From NCBI GenBank assembly GCA_902362725.1, contig CABIXM010000016.1, positions 867 through 64,866 on the forward strand: a DNA stretch of 64,000 nucleotides. The letters run 5' to 3'. The DNA is from Clostridiaceae bacterium. GTDB taxonomy: Bacteria; Bacillota; Clostridia; Lachnospirales; Lachnospiraceae. The notes beneath the pieces were generated by a model, which was given only the letters and a program-made list of their open reading frames with translations, made no database searches and had not been told where the DNA came from. Positions 43,279 through 52,713 of this stretch are shown in pieces (the first letter of the stretch is position 1; every line of letters begins with the position of its first letter). Both the position numbers and the translations under genes were made by a program.

Positions 43279-44835
43279 ATGTTAAAGAAATATAATCAGG
43301 CAATACAGAAATTCGGAAGAACCTTGTTATTGCCAATTGGCGTTATGGCGCCAGTAGGTATGGTATTGGGAATTACGGGAGCTCTTGTACAAAGCTATAT
43401 GATAGCAAGATTTCCATTTTTAGGGACTCCGGTTGTCAACACGATCTTAGTAAGTATCAGAACAATTGCAAGTATTATCTTTGATAATATCCCGTTGCTG
43501 TTTGCGATGGGCGTCGCATATGGAATGAGTAAGAAAGACAAGGGAATTGCAACATTTGCCTCTGTTATTGGTTATCTGGTTATGCTGATTGCCATGAATG
43601 TGTGGTTGAAGGTAACGGGCAATCTGGCAGATCCGGAAACGATGAGTCAGGTAGGACAGATTCAAATCCTTGGAATTCAGACGTTAAATATAAACGCGCT
43701 GGGCGGAATCGTCGCAGGTCTGATAGCGGCATGGGCTACCGACAAGTTTTATAATCTTGAGTTACCGGTTGCATTCGCATTTTTTGCGGGTAAAAAATCA
43801 GTCTCTATTATCTGTATTCTGCTGATGTCAGCATTTGGTCTGACGGTTCCGTTTGTGTGGCAGTTCTTTGTAAAGGGACTTACTAAATTATCCGTTATAT
43901 TTCTGTCTCCGGTAGGACCATTTTTTACAGCAGCAGGGGAAAGGGTATTTATTCCCTTTGGTCTTCATCATTTATGGAATTCTCTGTTCCGTTTCACGGA
44001 AGCTGGAGGAAGTTATGTGATTAACGGTGAAACATATGTAGGCGTGGTTCCGGCCATGAATGAGATTTTGTTTAATCTTGGACCGTCCAGTGAATATTGG
44101 TCCATGATGCCAAAACTGACCAGATTTATGGCACAGCAGCAGATGCTGTGTACAATGTTTGCATTTCCGGCGATTGCGCTTGCTATGTATCAGACAGCCT
44201 ATAAGAAAAATAAACCGCTGGTAAAATCATTGATGATCACCTGTGTAGTTACTGCGCTGTTGGGAAATGTTACGGAACCGTTGGAGTTCTCTTTTGTATT
44301 CATTTCTCCAATTCTGTATGTTATTTATGCTTGTATCATAGGAATCGGAGCAGTTGCTTTGAGCTTTGCCCATGTTGCGATTGGATATATCCGTGGCACC
44401 ATTTTTGACTTTGCAATTTTTGGTTTATTGTATGAAAAAACAAACTGGATATTCTTTGTCCTGATCGGTCTTGTCGTGTCAGTTGTAACCTATCTGGTAT
44501 TTAAATGGTTTATCTTGAAATTCGACATAAAAACGCCGGGACGTGAGGACGCTCCATCTTTGGACAATACGCTGATTAAAGAAAAGAAGTATGACAAAAT
44601 TGCGGAGATAGTTATTGAAGCGCTCGGTGGAAAAGAAAATATCAAAAATGTAGATAATTGTATCACCCGATTGAGAATTGACGTGGAAGATATTAAGAAA
44701 ATTGATAAGAAAAAGCTGAGTGAATCAGGCTGCTCAGGCGTATTTTTCCCGGCTCCGCAGCATATTCATATTGTGTTTGGTCCATTGGTTGAGTTTGTAA
44801 GAAATGCAGTAGATGACAGATTGGAGATAAGATAG
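43279..44835 (+). CDS. PTS EIICB component, alpha-glucoside/glucose family
   Basis: A 518-residue phosphotransferase permease. About ten membrane segments form the EIIC channel (residues 1-430; TAAGERVFIPFGLHHLWNSL and VTEPLEFSFVFISP are family signatures, the Glu in the latter binding sugar). The EIIB domain follows, with the phosphorylated C461 in NCITRLR. No EIIA domain is fused, so a EIIA from elsewhere must serve it. The gene lies just upstream of a GH4 6-phospho-alpha-glucosidase, which points to maltose-like alpha-glucosides. A weak GGGAG site precedes the ATG. Confidence 0.92.
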   Translation: MLKKYNQAIQKFGRTLLLPIGVMAPVGMVLGITGALVQSYMIARFPFLGTPVVNTILVSIRTIASIIFDNIPLLFAMGVAYGMSKKDKGIATFASVIGYLVMLIAMNVWLKVTGNLADPETMSQVGQIQILGIQTLNINALGGIVAGLIAAWATDKFYNLELPVAFAFFAGKKSVSIICILLMSAFGLTVPFVWQFFVKGLTKLSVIFLSPVGPFFTAAGERVFIPFGLHHLWNSLFRFTEAGGSYVINGETYVGVVPAMNEILFNLGPSSEYWSMMPKLTRFMAQQQMLCTMFAFPAIALAMYQTAYKKNKPLVKSLMITCVVTALLGNVTEPLEFSFVFISPILYVIYACIIGIGAVALSFAHVAIGYIRGTIFDFAIFGLLYEKTNWIFFVLIGLVVSVVTYLVFKWFILKFDIKTPGREDAPSLDNTLIKEKKYDKIAEIVIEALGGKENIKNVDNCITRLRIDVEDIKKIDKKKLSESGCSGVFFPAPQHIHIVFGPLVEFVRNAVDDRLEIR

Positions 44836-44837
44836 AA

Positions 44838-46169
44838 ATGACAATGAACAGAAAAAAACATATCATTACGATTGCGGGAGCAGGCAGCGCCAGAGTGCCG
44901 GCTCTGGTAGGCAATCTGATTGAGATGAAAGAACGTTTTCCGCTTACGAAAATCATATTTTACGATATTGATAATGAACGTATGGGAAAAATGCAGGCAT
45001 ATGACGAACTGGTTCTCAAAACTTATTATCCGGAAGTAGAGGTTGTATTTACTACAGATATGGATGTTGCGTATTGTCATACCGACTTTGTGTTTTGTCA
45101 GATGAGGGTCGGAAAAGGCAAAATGAGAAGCTATGATGAAAAAATGCCTTTAAAATACGGACTGGTAGGACAGGAAACCTGCGGACCGGGAGGATTTTCC
45201 TACGGGATGCGCTCTCTGGGAGCCATGAAGGAAATGGTGGAAAAGGTTCGTTCTTATTCGAAAGATACCTGGATTCTGAATTATACAAATCCGGCAGCTA
45301 TTGTAGCGCTTGGATTGGATCGGTTATTTCCGGATGATAAACGAATTTTAAATTTATGTGATCAGCCATTTTCTCTGATGAAGTCTTTTGCAAAAATCCT
45401 GGGGATTCCGCAGGAAACATTAAGGGCAAGATATTTTGGATTGAATCATTTTGGCTGGTTTACAGATTTATTTGATACAGCAGGAAATAATTATTTTGAT
45501 CAGTTGCGGGATTATCTGAAAAATCATGATTTTAAGCCATTTAATGCGGAGCAGAGATCAAAATCCTGGCTGGATACATATGTAAGAGTTAACAAGTATA
45601 TGCAGTACTTTGATGAGTACATTCCGACCACATATTTACAGTATTATTTCTTCCCGGATGAAATTGTGCAGGAAAGTAATCCACAGTATACCAGAGTGGA
45701 TGAAGCGCGGGACAGTCGAGAGAAAGAAGTATTTGAGGTTTGCGGACAGGCCGTCGGACGAGATACAATGGACGGAATTACCATGCTTACCAATGGGGTC
45801 TTTGGTAAACTGATGGTAGAAGTGGCGGAATCCATAGCATACGATCTCCATAATGAGTTTATTGTTCTGGTAAAAAATAACGGCATTATTCCTAATTTTG
45901 AAAAGGACGCAATTGTAGAAGTTGCAGGAACAATCGGGAAAAATGGAGCAGAAGGTTATTACTTTGGAAACATCGACATGTTTTACAAAGGCCTGATGGA
46001 AAATCAATACGCATATGAGAGCTTGACGGTAGACGCGTTTATTGAGCAGGACTATAAAAAGGCGCTGGAAGCTCTGACGTTAAACAGAACAGTTATTGAT
46101 CCGGAAAAAGCAAAAGCCATCTTAGATGATTTTCAGTTGGTTTCAAAAGATTATTGGGTATTAAAGTAG
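44838..46169 (+). CDS. 6-phospho-alpha-glucosidase, glycoside hydrolase family 4
   Basis: A 443-residue GH4 enzyme that uses NAD+ and Mn2+ to cleave 6-phospho-alpha-glucosides imported by the PTS. The NAD-binding motif is AGAGSAR (about 13-19), and metal ligands are C174 (NLCDQP) and H204 (LNHFGWF), spaced as in GlvA. The ETCGPGGFSYGMR segment fits the alpha-glucosidase branch. It begins two bases after the EIICB stop. GGAG at about 44824 is the ribosome binding site. Cytoplasmic product would be glucose 6-phosphate plus the free sugar. Confidence 0.93.
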   Translation: MTMNRKKHIITIAGAGSARVPALVGNLIEMKERFPLTKIIFYDIDNERMGKMQAYDELVLKTYYPEVEVVFTTDMDVAYCHTDFVFCQMRVGKGKMRSYDEKMPLKYGLVGQETCGPGGFSYGMRSLGAMKEMVEKVRSYSKDTWILNYTNPAAIVALGLDRLFPDDKRILNLCDQPFSLMKSFAKILGIPQETLRARYFGLNHFGWFTDLFDTAGNNYFDQLRDYLKNHDFKPFNAEQRSKSWLDTYVRVNKYMQYFDEYIPTTYLQYYFFPDEIVQESNPQYTRVDEARDSREKEVFEVCGQAVGRDTMDGITMLTNGVFGKLMVEVAESIAYDLHNEFIVLVKNNGIIPNFEKDAIVEVAGTIGKNGAEGYYFGNIDMFYKGLMENQYAYESLTVDAFIEQDYKKALEALTLNRTVIDPEKAKAILDDFQLVSKDYWVLK

Positions 46170-46176
46170 AATCGCG

Positions 46177-46216
46177 AAAAGCCATGATGAGAAAATAGTT
46201 TCATTATGGCTTTTTT
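46177..46216 (+). terminator. Terminator of the alpha-glucoside operon
   Basis: AAAAGCCATGATGA (46177-46190) pairs with TCATTATGGCTTTT (46201-46214), one G-T wobble, then T residues. Confidence 0.88.
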
Positions 46217-46264
46217 TACATTTCTTTGCATATATTATAGAAAAAATTCATACAGGAAACCATT

Positions 46265-47527
46265 ATGCAAAATTTTAGAGTAAAAGCCATGCAGTCCGAC
46301 CTGCCGGACTACGGGAAGCTGCAGATTCATATTACTTCCGCCCTAGGCGCGCATCCGATTCCGGGGGCGAAGGTGGCTATCTCTTATACCGGAGAGCCGG
46401 ATCAGACCATGGAGGAGCTGACGACCAACAGTTCCGGGCAGACCGATGAGGTGGAGCTGGCCGCGCCGCCGCTGGAGTACAGTGTGGAGCCAAGCGAGCC
46501 CCAGCCCTACTCGGAATATACCCTGTCGGTGACCGCACCGGGGTATGAGCCGGTGGAGATCGCAGGAACTGAGATTCTGCCGGAGGTGACGGCCATTCAG
46601 GAGATTCGGATGCAGCCCCGGCAGGGAGAAGAGTATGAGCGCTATGTCATCGGAGCTCATACCCTGTTCGGGAATTATCCGCCGAAGATCGCGGAGGCGG
46701 AGATTAAGCCGGTGGGCGAGAGCGGGGAGATTGTCCTGAGCCGTGTGGTGGTGCCGGAGTACGTCATCGTCCATGACGGCGCGCCCTCGGACAGCTCCGC
46801 GTCAGACTACTGGGTCCGCTACCGGGATTACATCAAAAATGTGGCCTGCAGCGAAATCTACGCCACCTGGACCGACGCGGCCATCCGCGCCAATGTGCTG
46901 GCAATTATGTCCTTTACGCTTAACCGGGTGTATACCGAGTGGTATAGAAACAAGGGCTACGACTTTACGATTACCTCGTCCACAGCATTCGACCACAAAT
47001 GGATCCATAACCGAAACATTTTTGAAAACATCTCTCTGATCGTTGATGAGCTCTTCGCGGACTATCTGTCCCGGCCCAATGTGAAGCAGCCCATCCTGAC
47101 CCAATACTGCGATGGCCGACGGGTGAACTGTCCCAACTGGATGAGTCAGTGGGGAAGTCAGTCTCTGGGCGAGCAGGGCTATATGGCCATTGAGATTCTG
47201 CGGAATTATTACGGGGAGTCCATGTATATCAATACAGCGGAGGAGATCTCTGGCGTGCCGTATTCCTGGCCCGGCTACGAGCTGACGGAGGGAGCTTCCG
47301 GGCAGAAGGTACTGCAGCTACAGGAGCAGTTAAACCGGATTGCGCGGAACTATCCGGCGATTCCGACCGTCTCCGAGGATGGTATCTACGGCCCGGCCAC
47401 GGCGGAGAGCGTGCGGACGTTTCAGTCTATCTTTGGATTGCCCCAGACCGGGGTGGTGGATTATCGGACCTGGTATAAGATTTCGGAGATCTATGTAGGC
47501 GTGTCCAGAATCGCGGAGCTGAATTAG
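46265..47527 (+). CDS. SpoIID-like protein with C-terminal peptidoglycan-binding domain
   Basis: A 420-residue protein without an evident signal peptide. The first about 125 residues contain carboxypeptidase-regulatory-like beta repeats (GKLQIHITSALGAHPIPGAKVAI, YTLSVTAPGYEPVEIAG). The middle resembles the SpoIID/LytB region: an N-terminal VPEYVIVHDG segment, and WMSQWGSQSLGEQGY as in amidase-activating SpoIID proteins. A PG_binding_1 domain follows (about 345-410, VLQLQEQLNRIARNYP and ESVRTFQSIFGLPQTGVVDYRTW). The likely role is spore- or wall-related peptidoglycan remodelling. It is a single-gene unit. Confidence 0.78.
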   Translation: MQNFRVKAMQSDLPDYGKLQIHITSALGAHPIPGAKVAISYTGEPDQTMEELTTNSSGQTDEVELAAPPLEYSVEPSEPQPYSEYTLSVTAPGYEPVEIAGTEILPEVTAIQEIRMQPRQGEEYERYVIGAHTLFGNYPPKIAEAEIKPVGESGEIVLSRVVVPEYVIVHDGAPSDSSASDYWVRYRDYIKNVACSEIYATWTDAAIRANVLAIMSFTLNRVYTEWYRNKGYDFTITSSTAFDHKWIHNRNIFENISLIVDELFADYLSRPNVKQPILTQYCDGRRVNCPNWMSQWGSQSLGEQGYMAIEILRNYYGESMYINTAEEISGVPYSWPGYELTEGASGQKVLQLQEQLNRIARNYPAIPTVSEDGIYGPATAESVRTFQSIFGLPQTGVVDYRTWYKISEIYVGVSRIAELN

Positions 47528-47541
47528 AACAGATTAAAAAG

Positions 47542-47589
47542 TACCGGCATTCAGGGAATGAATAACAACTCTCTGAATACCGGTATTTT
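47542..47589 (+). terminator. Hairpin terminator after the SpoIID-like gene
   Basis: TACCGGCATTCAG (47542-47554) pairs with CTGAATACCGGTA (47573-47585) with one mismatch, followed by TTTT. Confidence 0.75.
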
Positions 47590-47656
47590 CGCTTTACAAA
47601 AGAAAAACAATTCTATTATAATAGGGAAAATGATTGGAAAGCGGGGAAAGAAATTT

Positions 47657-48427
47657 ATGCGTTTTCGTCCATGTATCGATATCCACAATGGCCAGGTCAA
47701 GCAGATCGTGGGAGGCAGCCTGACTGATAAAAATGATTTCGCCAGGGAAAATTTTGTGTCGGAGCAGGATGCGGCCTGGTACGCGAAGCTTTATCAGGAA
47801 GACGGCCTGAAAGGAGGCCATGTGATTCTGCTGAACGGCGCGGATTCTCCTTATTATGAGGCCACGAAAGCGCAGGCGTTGAAAGCCTTAAAGGCCTACC
47901 CGGGGGGCCTTCAGATCGGCGGCGGCATCCATCCGGAAAACGCGGCGGAATATCTGGACGCCGGAGCCAGCCAGGTCATCGTGACCTCTTATGTCTTCAA
48001 AAACGGCCGGATCCAGTATGAGAATCTGGGAAAAATGCTTGCAGCTGTGGGCCGCGACCGCCTGGTGCTGGACTTGAGCTGCCGCAAAAAGGGCGGCGCG
48101 TACTACATCGTCACCGACCGCTGGCAGAAATTTACAGACGTCCGGGTGACGCCCGCCCTTCTGGATGAATTGTCCGGGAAATGCAGCGAATTTTTAATCC
48201 ACGCCGTGGACGTGGAGGGCAAAGCTTCAGGGATCGAAAAAGAACTGGCAGCCATGCTCGGCGACTGGGCCGGAATTCCCGTAACCTATGCGGGCGGCGT
48301 GGGCAGCCTGGAGGATGTGGAGGCGCTTCGCACCCTCGGAAAGGGCCGCCTGGACGTGACCATCGGAAGCGCTTTAGATCTTTTTGGCGGTTGTATCCCG
48401 TACCGAAATGTGGTATACTTGCGTTAG
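47657..48427 (+). CDS. hisA: Eukaryotic-type HisA (ProFAR isomerase)
   Basis: A 256-residue TIM-barrel isomerase of histidine biosynthesis. It opens RFRPCIDIHNGQVKQIVGG, has LQIGGGIHPENAAEYL, VLDLSCRKKGG, EFLIHAVDVEGKASGI and VTYAGGVGSLEDVE. The CIDIHNGQVKQIVGG opening, DLSCRK and FLIHA.DVEG strings are those of yeast and plant HIS6-like proteins rather than normal bacterial HisA. The catalytic Asp pair is D8-like in CIDIHNG and D in LIHAVDVEG. No other his gene is close by. ATG 47657 follows GGGGAAAG. Confidence 0.9.
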   Translation: MRFRPCIDIHNGQVKQIVGGSLTDKNDFARENFVSEQDAAWYAKLYQEDGLKGGHVILLNGADSPYYEATKAQALKALKAYPGGLQIGGGIHPENAAEYLDAGASQVIVTSYVFKNGRIQYENLGKMLAAVGRDRLVLDLSCRKKGGAYYIVTDRWQKFTDVRVTPALLDELSGKCSEFLIHAVDVEGKASGIEKELAAMLGDWAGIPVTYAGGVGSLEDVEALRTLGKGRLDVTIGSALDLFGGCIPYRNVVYLR

Positions 48428-48464
48428 AGAGAGATCTCGAAATACCCGTAAAGGAGTTGATTTT

Positions 48465-48989
48465 ATGCGTTATGTAATCAGCGGCAAAAATATCGATGTG
48501 ACAGAGGGGCTCCGTACAGCGATCACGGACAAGCTCGGAAAGTTAGAGCGCTATTTTACTCCGGACACGGAAGTACATGTTACTTTAAGTGTCGAGAAAG
48601 AAAGACAGAAGATTGAGGTAACCATTCCTGTAAAGGGAACCGTCATTCGTTCCGAGCAGGTAAGCAACGATATGTACGTATCTATCGATCTGGTGGAGGA
48701 AGTTATCGAGCGTCAGCTCCGCAAGTACAAGAACAAGATCGTACAGCGCGAGCAGGGAGCCGGAAGCTTCCGTCAGGAGTTTATCGACAAAGAGGCAGAG
48801 GATGAGGAGGTTCGCATCATCCGTACCAAGCAGTTCGACATGAAGCCCATGTATCCCGAGGACGCATGCGTGCAGATGGAGATGCTGGGCCACAGCTTCT
48901 ATGTATTTGTAAATGCGGAGACCGAGCAGATCAACGTGGTTTACAAGAGAAAGGGCAATACCTACGGACTCATTGAGCCGGAACATTAA
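48465..48989 (+). CDS. hpf: Ribosome hibernation promoting factor, long form
   Basis: A 174-residue long HPF. The N-terminal YfiA domain (about 1-100, MRYVISGKNIDVTEGLRTAI) binds the 30S decoding region. After a linker, the C-terminal domain (about 115-174, VRIIRTKQFDMKPMYPEDA and HSFYVFVNAETEQINVVYKRKGNTYGLIEP) joins two ribosomes into 100S dimers. AAAGGAG precedes ATG 48465. A terminator follows, so it is not co-transcribed with secA. Confidence 0.96.
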   Translation: MRYVISGKNIDVTEGLRTAITDKLGKLERYFTPDTEVHVTLSVEKERQKIEVTIPVKGTVIRSEQVSNDMYVSIDLVEEVIERQLRKYKNKIVQREQGAGSFRQEFIDKEAEDEEVRIIRTKQFDMKPMYPEDACVQMEMLGHSFYVFVNAETEQINVVYKRKGNTYGLIEPEH

Positions 48990-49002
48990 AACAGGATTTT
49001 TC

Positions 49003-49033
49003 AGGGGCTGCGCGCAGGCGCAGCCCCTTTTTG
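49003..49033 (+). terminator. Terminator between hpf and secA
   Basis: AGGGGCTGCG (49003-49012) pairs with CGCAGCCCCT (49019-49028), then TTTT. Confidence 0.92.
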
Positions 49034-49050
49034 GCTGGCGGCGAAACTTC

Positions 49051-49079
49051 TTGAATATTCTGCCGTGTAGTGTTAAAAT
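49051..49079 (+). promoter_or_regulatory. Promoter of secA
   Basis: TTGAAT (49051-49056), 17 bases, TAAAAT (49074-49079), about 50 bases before the secA start. Confidence 0.7.
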
Positions 49080-49131
49080 GATAAACAGAGTATTGTCTGA
49101 AATATCAGAAACTTAAGATTGGAGTTAGCAG

Positions 49132-51705
49132 ATGAATTTATTTACAAAAATGTTTGGTACTCACAGCGAGCGTGAATTAAAGCTGATTTATCCGCTGGTA
49201 GACAAGATCGAAGCACTCCGCCCGGAGATGCAGAAGCTGTCTGACGAGGAACTGAAAGGCAAGACAAAAGAATTCAGACAGCGTCTGGCGGATGGCGAGA
49301 CCCTGGATGATTTACTGGTAGAGGCTTTCGCGGCAGTCCGCGAGGCTGCGAAACGAGTGCTTGGCATGGAGCATTATCGGGTACAGCTCATCGGTGGTAT
49401 TATCCTCCATCAGGGACGTATCGCCGAGATGAAGACTGGTGAAGGTAAGACCCTGGTGTCTACTCTCCCGGCATACCTGAACGCACTGGAAGGCAAGGGT
49501 GTCCACATTGTCACGGTCAACGACTATCTGGCACACCGTGATGCCGAGTGGATGGGCAAGGTTCATGAGGCTCTGGGTCTGACCGTGGGCGTGGTACTGA
49601 ACAGCAGCACGGGTGACGAGCGCCGTGCCGCTTATAACTGTGACATTACCTATGTAACCAATAACGAGCTTGGTTTCGACTATCTGCGTGACAACATGGT
49701 CATTTACAAGGAACAGCTGGTACAGAGAGACCTGCATTACGCCATTATCGATGAGATTGACTCCATCCTCATCGACGAGGCCCGTACCCCGTTGATTATC
49801 TCCGGACAGAGCGGCAAGTCCACAAAGCTTTACGAGATCTGCGACGCGCTAGCGAAGACCATGAAGCGTGGCGAGGCCAGCGGAGAGTTCAGCAAGATGA
49901 ACGCCATCATGGGCGAGGAGATCGAGGAGACCGGTGAGTTTATCGTCAATGAGAAGGATAAGATTGTCAATCTGACCGCCGACGGCGTGAAGCGTGTGGA
50001 GGATTATTTCCACATCGAGAACCTGGCTGACCCGGAGAACCTGGAGATTCAGCACAATATGATTCTGGCCCTTCGCGCCAACTATCTGATGTTCCGCGAT
50101 CAGGATTACGTGGTGAAGGATGATCAGGTATTGATTGTCGATGAGTTTACCGGACGTATCATGCCGGGCCGCCGCTATTCCGACGGACTCCATCAGGCCA
50201 TTGAGGCAAAGGAGCATGTGAAGGTCAAGAGAGAGAGCAAGACTCTGGCCAATATTACGTTCCAGAACTTCTTCAATAAATACAATAAGAAGGCCGGTAT
50301 GACCGGTACCGCCCTCACTGAGGAGAAGGAGTTCCGCGAGATCTACGGTATGGACGTTATCGAGATCCCGACCAACCGTCCGGTTATCCGAAAAGACTTG
50401 GATGATGCGGTATATAAGACCAAGAAAGAGAAGTTCCATGCGGTGGTAGAGGAAATCGAGCGGGCCCACGCCAAGGGACAGCCGGTTCTGGTGGGTACCA
50501 TTACCATCGAGACATCCGAGTACTTAAGCGGACTGCTCCGCAAAAAGGGGATCCAGCATGAAGTCCTGAACGCCAAGTTCCATGAGCGCGAGGCTGAGAT
50601 CGTAGCCCTGGCCGGTCAGCACGGCGCGGTTACCATCGCCACGAACATGGCAGGCCGTGGTACCGATATCAAGCTGGATGATGACGCGAGAGCAGCAGGA
50701 GGACTGAAAATCATCGGTACCGAGCGCCATGAGTCCCGTCGTATCGATAACCAGCTGCGCGGACGTTCCGGCCGTCAGGGAGATCCGGGAGAATCCCGCT
50801 TCTACATTTCCCTGGAGGACGATCTGATGCGTCTCTTCGGATCCGAGCGTCTCATGAGCGTGTTCAACGCCCTGGGCGTGCCGGAAAATGAGCAGATCGA
50901 GCACAAGATGCTTTCTGATGCCATCGAGAAAGCCCAGAAGAAGATTGAGAGCAATAACTTCGGTATCCGTAAGAACTTGCTGGAGTACGACCAGGTTATG
51001 AATGAGCAGCGTGAGATCATTTACGCGGAGCGCCGCCGGGTACTGAACGGCGAGAGCATGCGCGACGCCATCTACAAGATGCTCACTGATACCGTGGAAA
51101 ATGTGGTAGACAGCCTGATTGGCGACGACCAGGATAAATCCGAGTGGGATCTTCTGGGACTGAATGAGTCCCTGCTTCGCACGATTCCGCTTCAGACGAT
51201 TACGCCGGAGCGTATCGCCGATAAGAAGAATAAGGCAGAGCTGAAGCATATGCTGAAGGAAGAGGCTGTGAAGCTCTACGAGCTGAAGGAGGCGGAGTTC
51301 CCGAATCCGGAGATGCTTCGTGAACTGGAGCGTGTATTCCTTCTGAAGGTCATCGACCGCAAGTGGATGGATCACATCGACGATATGGAGCAGCTTCGTC
51401 AGGGCATCGGTCTGCAGGCTTTTGCTCAGCGTGATCCGCTGGTAGAGTATAAGCTCAGCGGCTATGAGATGTTCTCCGCCATGACGGCCAGCATCCAGGA
51501 AGAGACCGTCCGGATTCTGCTTCATGTACGCGTGGAGGAGAAGGCCGAGCGTGAGCAGGTAGCCAAGGTAACGGGCACCAATAAGGACACCACACTGGCA
51601 GCAGCGCCCAAGAAGCGCGAGAGCGCCAAGGTCTATCCGAACGATCCCTGCCCCTGCGGAAGCGGAAAGAAGTATAAGCAGTGCTGCGGAAGAAAAGGCG
51701 CGTAA
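49132..51705 (+). CDS. secA: Preprotein translocase ATPase SecA
   Basis: An 857-residue motor that pushes unfolded preproteins through SecYEG. Walker A is KTGEGKT (101-107), the DEAD-like box is in [17 protein letters not shown], and the second helicase domain carries [13 protein letters not shown] and [13 protein letters not shown]. The preprotein cross-linking, scaffold ([19 protein letters not shown]) and C-terminal zinc motif ([13 protein letters not shown]) are complete. Length is normal for Firmicutes. A spore-protein gene follows; no prfB with its usual frameshift is seen. Confidence 0.98.
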   Translation: MNLFTKMFGTHSERELKLIYPLVDKIEALRPEMQKLSDEELKGKTKEFRQRLADGETLDDLLVEAFAAVREAAKRVLGMEHYRVQLIGGIILHQGRIAEMKTGEGKTLVSTLPAYLNALEGKGVHIVTVNDYLAHRDAEWMGKVHEALGLTVGVVLNSSTGDERRAAYNCDITYVTNNELGFDYLRDNMVIYKEQLVQRDLHYAIIDEIDSILIDEARTPLIISGQSGKSTKLYEICDALAKTMKRGEASGEFSKMNAIMGEEIEETGEFIVNEKDKIVNLTADGVKRVEDYFHIENLADPENLEIQHNMILALRANYLMFRDQDYVVKDDQVLIVDEFTGRIMPGRRYSDGLHQAIEAKEHVKVKRESKTLANITFQNFFNKYNKKAGMTGTALTEEKEFREIYGMDVIEIPTNRPVIRKDLDDAVYKTKKEKFHAVVEEIERAHAKGQPVLVGTITIETSEYLSGLLRKKGIQHEVLNAKFHEREAEIVALAGQHGAVTIATNMAGRGTDIKLDDDARAAGGLKIIGTERHESRRIDNQLRGRSGRQGDPGESRFYISLEDDLMRLFGSERLMSVFNALGVPENEQIEHKMLSDAIEKAQKKIESNNFGIRKNLLEYDQVMNEQREIIYAERRRVLNGESMRDAIYKMLTDTVENVVDSLIGDDQDKSEWDLLGLNESLLRTIPLQTITPERIADKKNKAELKHMLKEEAVKLYELKEAEFPNPEMLRELERVFLLKVIDRKWMDHIDDMEQLRQGIGLQAFAQRDPLVEYKLSGYEMFSAMTASIQEETVRILLHVRVEEKAEREQVAKVTGTNKDTTLAAAPKKRESAKVYPNDPCPCGSGKKYKQCCGRKGA

Positions 51706-51728
51706 TATCGCATAAGCTATGAAAAAAT

Positions 51729-51772
51729 GGCCATACTCTTTTTAGAATAATCAGAAAGGGGTATGGTCTTTT
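51729..51772 (+). terminator. secA terminator overlapping the next ribosome binding site
   Basis: A stem of about 14 bp (51729-51742 with 51755-51768, several G-T pairs) is followed by T5 directly before ATG 51774. The AAAGGGG used as ribosome binding site of the spore-protein gene lies in its right arm. Confidence 0.75.
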
Positions 51773-51773
51773 T

Positions 51774-51965
51774 ATGTCAAAAAAGAAAAAGCCGGATCTG
51801 AAGCACCTGGAGCCGGAAGAACAGCTGAAATACGAGATCGCCGAGGAGCTGGGACTTCTCGACAAGGTCCTGGCGGACGGCTGGAAGGCCCTGTCATCCA
51901 AGGAGACCGGACGGATCGGCGGGCTGATGACAAAAAAGAAGAAAGAACTGAACAAATCCAGGTAA
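51774..51965 (+). CDS. Alpha/beta-type small acid-soluble spore protein
   Basis: A 63-residue basic protein of the SASP alpha/beta type, which coats and protects spore DNA. The core matches the clostridial form: KYEIAEELGLLDKVLADGWKAL, then SSKETGRIGGLMTKKKK, containing the conserved EIAEELG (protease GPR cleavage region) and the GRIGG turn. It is Lys-rich at both ends. Its ribosome binding site is embedded in the secA terminator stem, so translation from secA read-through RNA may be limited; I see no clear separate promoter, though a sporulation sigma factor could use one I cannot recognise. Confidence 0.85.
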   Translation: MSKKKKPDLKHLEPEEQLKYEIAEELGLLDKVLADGWKALSSKETGRIGGLMTKKKKELNKSR

Positions 51966-52038
51966 GACGCAGCCAGCTTGCTATTTTTAACGGGGTGTAT
52001 ATAATGAAGAATACAAAAAACGGAATAGGAGAAAATGC

Positions 52039-52358
52039 ATGCTCCGTGTATTAGTAGCAGATGATGAGGAAAAGGCATGTCAGTTGATTTGCAAGCTGAT
52101 TCACTGGGAAGAACTGGAAATGAAATCGGTGGGAACCGCATCAAATGGAATTGGAGCTCTTCAGATGATAGAAGCGGAACACCGGATCTGGTGCTGACGG
52201 ATATCCGGATGCCCGGATATGATGGAATGGAGCTTTTGAAACGGGCGCGCATCCAAAACCCGGATATGGAATTTATTATTATCAGTGGATATTCCCATTT
52301 TGAATATATGCGGTTTCACCTGGCAGTCAGCGGAGAAGCACAGGATATAGGACAATAA
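52039..52358 (+). pseudogene. Frameshifted, truncated response-regulator receiver domain
   Basis: From ATG 52039 the frame reads [20 protein letters not shown], the start of a receiver domain with the acidic pair DD. It stops at TGA 52195 after 52 codons. The same domain continues in another frame from about 52183: [18 protein letters not shown] (phosphoacceptor Asp) and [12 protein letters not shown], as in YesN/AraC-type regulators. It then ends at 52358, with no DNA-binding domain. One frameshift and a 3' deletion make it nonfunctional. No histidine kinase is adjacent. Confidence 0.82.
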
Positions 52359-52426
52359 GTAATAGCATAAGTAATAGCGCAGTATAAGTTTCAAGTAGGA
52401 TATTTCCGGTAATTGAGTAAAAAAGC

Positions 52427-52455
52427 TTGCATGAAGGAGCTGGGACTGGTATACT
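52427..52455 (+). promoter_or_regulatory. Promoter of the riboswitch transcript
   Basis: TTGCAT (52427-52432), 17 bases, TATACT (52450-52455); the start near 52462 is just before the riboswitch. Confidence 0.65.
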
Positions 52456-52475
52456 TGGTTCAAATTCATAGATCC

Positions 52476-52694
52476 GGCAGAGGATAACTCTAGAGACTCC
52501 GGCTGAATAAAGCAAAAGGGGCGCCGAAGAAGCAAACTGTGGGAATTCATCATTCCGCAGTGGAAACTGGCAGGCAAAAGGAAGGTTATCCGACGGAACT
52601 CTGGAGAGAGCGAGCAATCGCCGCCTACGTGGAGATAACCAACTGGTAAAAGGACAGAGAGATTGATGTACAGGCATCAGTCTCTCTATTTTTT
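52476..52694 (+). ncRNA. Putative tandem glycine riboswitch with terminator
   Basis: Two glycine-aptamer-like units follow each other. Aptamer 1 is closed by GGATAAC (52482-52488) with GTTATCC (52585-52591) and contains GCGCCGAAGAAGCAAAC (from 52521) and CAGGCAAAAGGA (52571). Aptamer 2 starts GGAACTCTGGAGAG (52595) and ends CTGGTAAAAGGACAG (52643-52657); its central part is less typical. A terminator stem overlapping its 3' side (52656-52668 with 52675-52687) ends in T6. The downstream gene is a saccharopine-dehydrogenase-like oxidoreductase, not a glycine-cleavage gene. With the promoter it fills the gap 52359-52713. Confidence 0.8.
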
Positions 52695-52713
52695 ATGGAA
52701 AAGGAGAAAAGAT

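Noticed and set aside
50524..51525. Minus-strand frame opposite secA
   Set aside because: Antisense shadow; no motif and no start signal.
51706..52038. prfB with programmed frameshift after secA
   Set aside because: No release-factor sequence is present; the region holds a terminator, a spore-protein gene and the start of a broken regulator.
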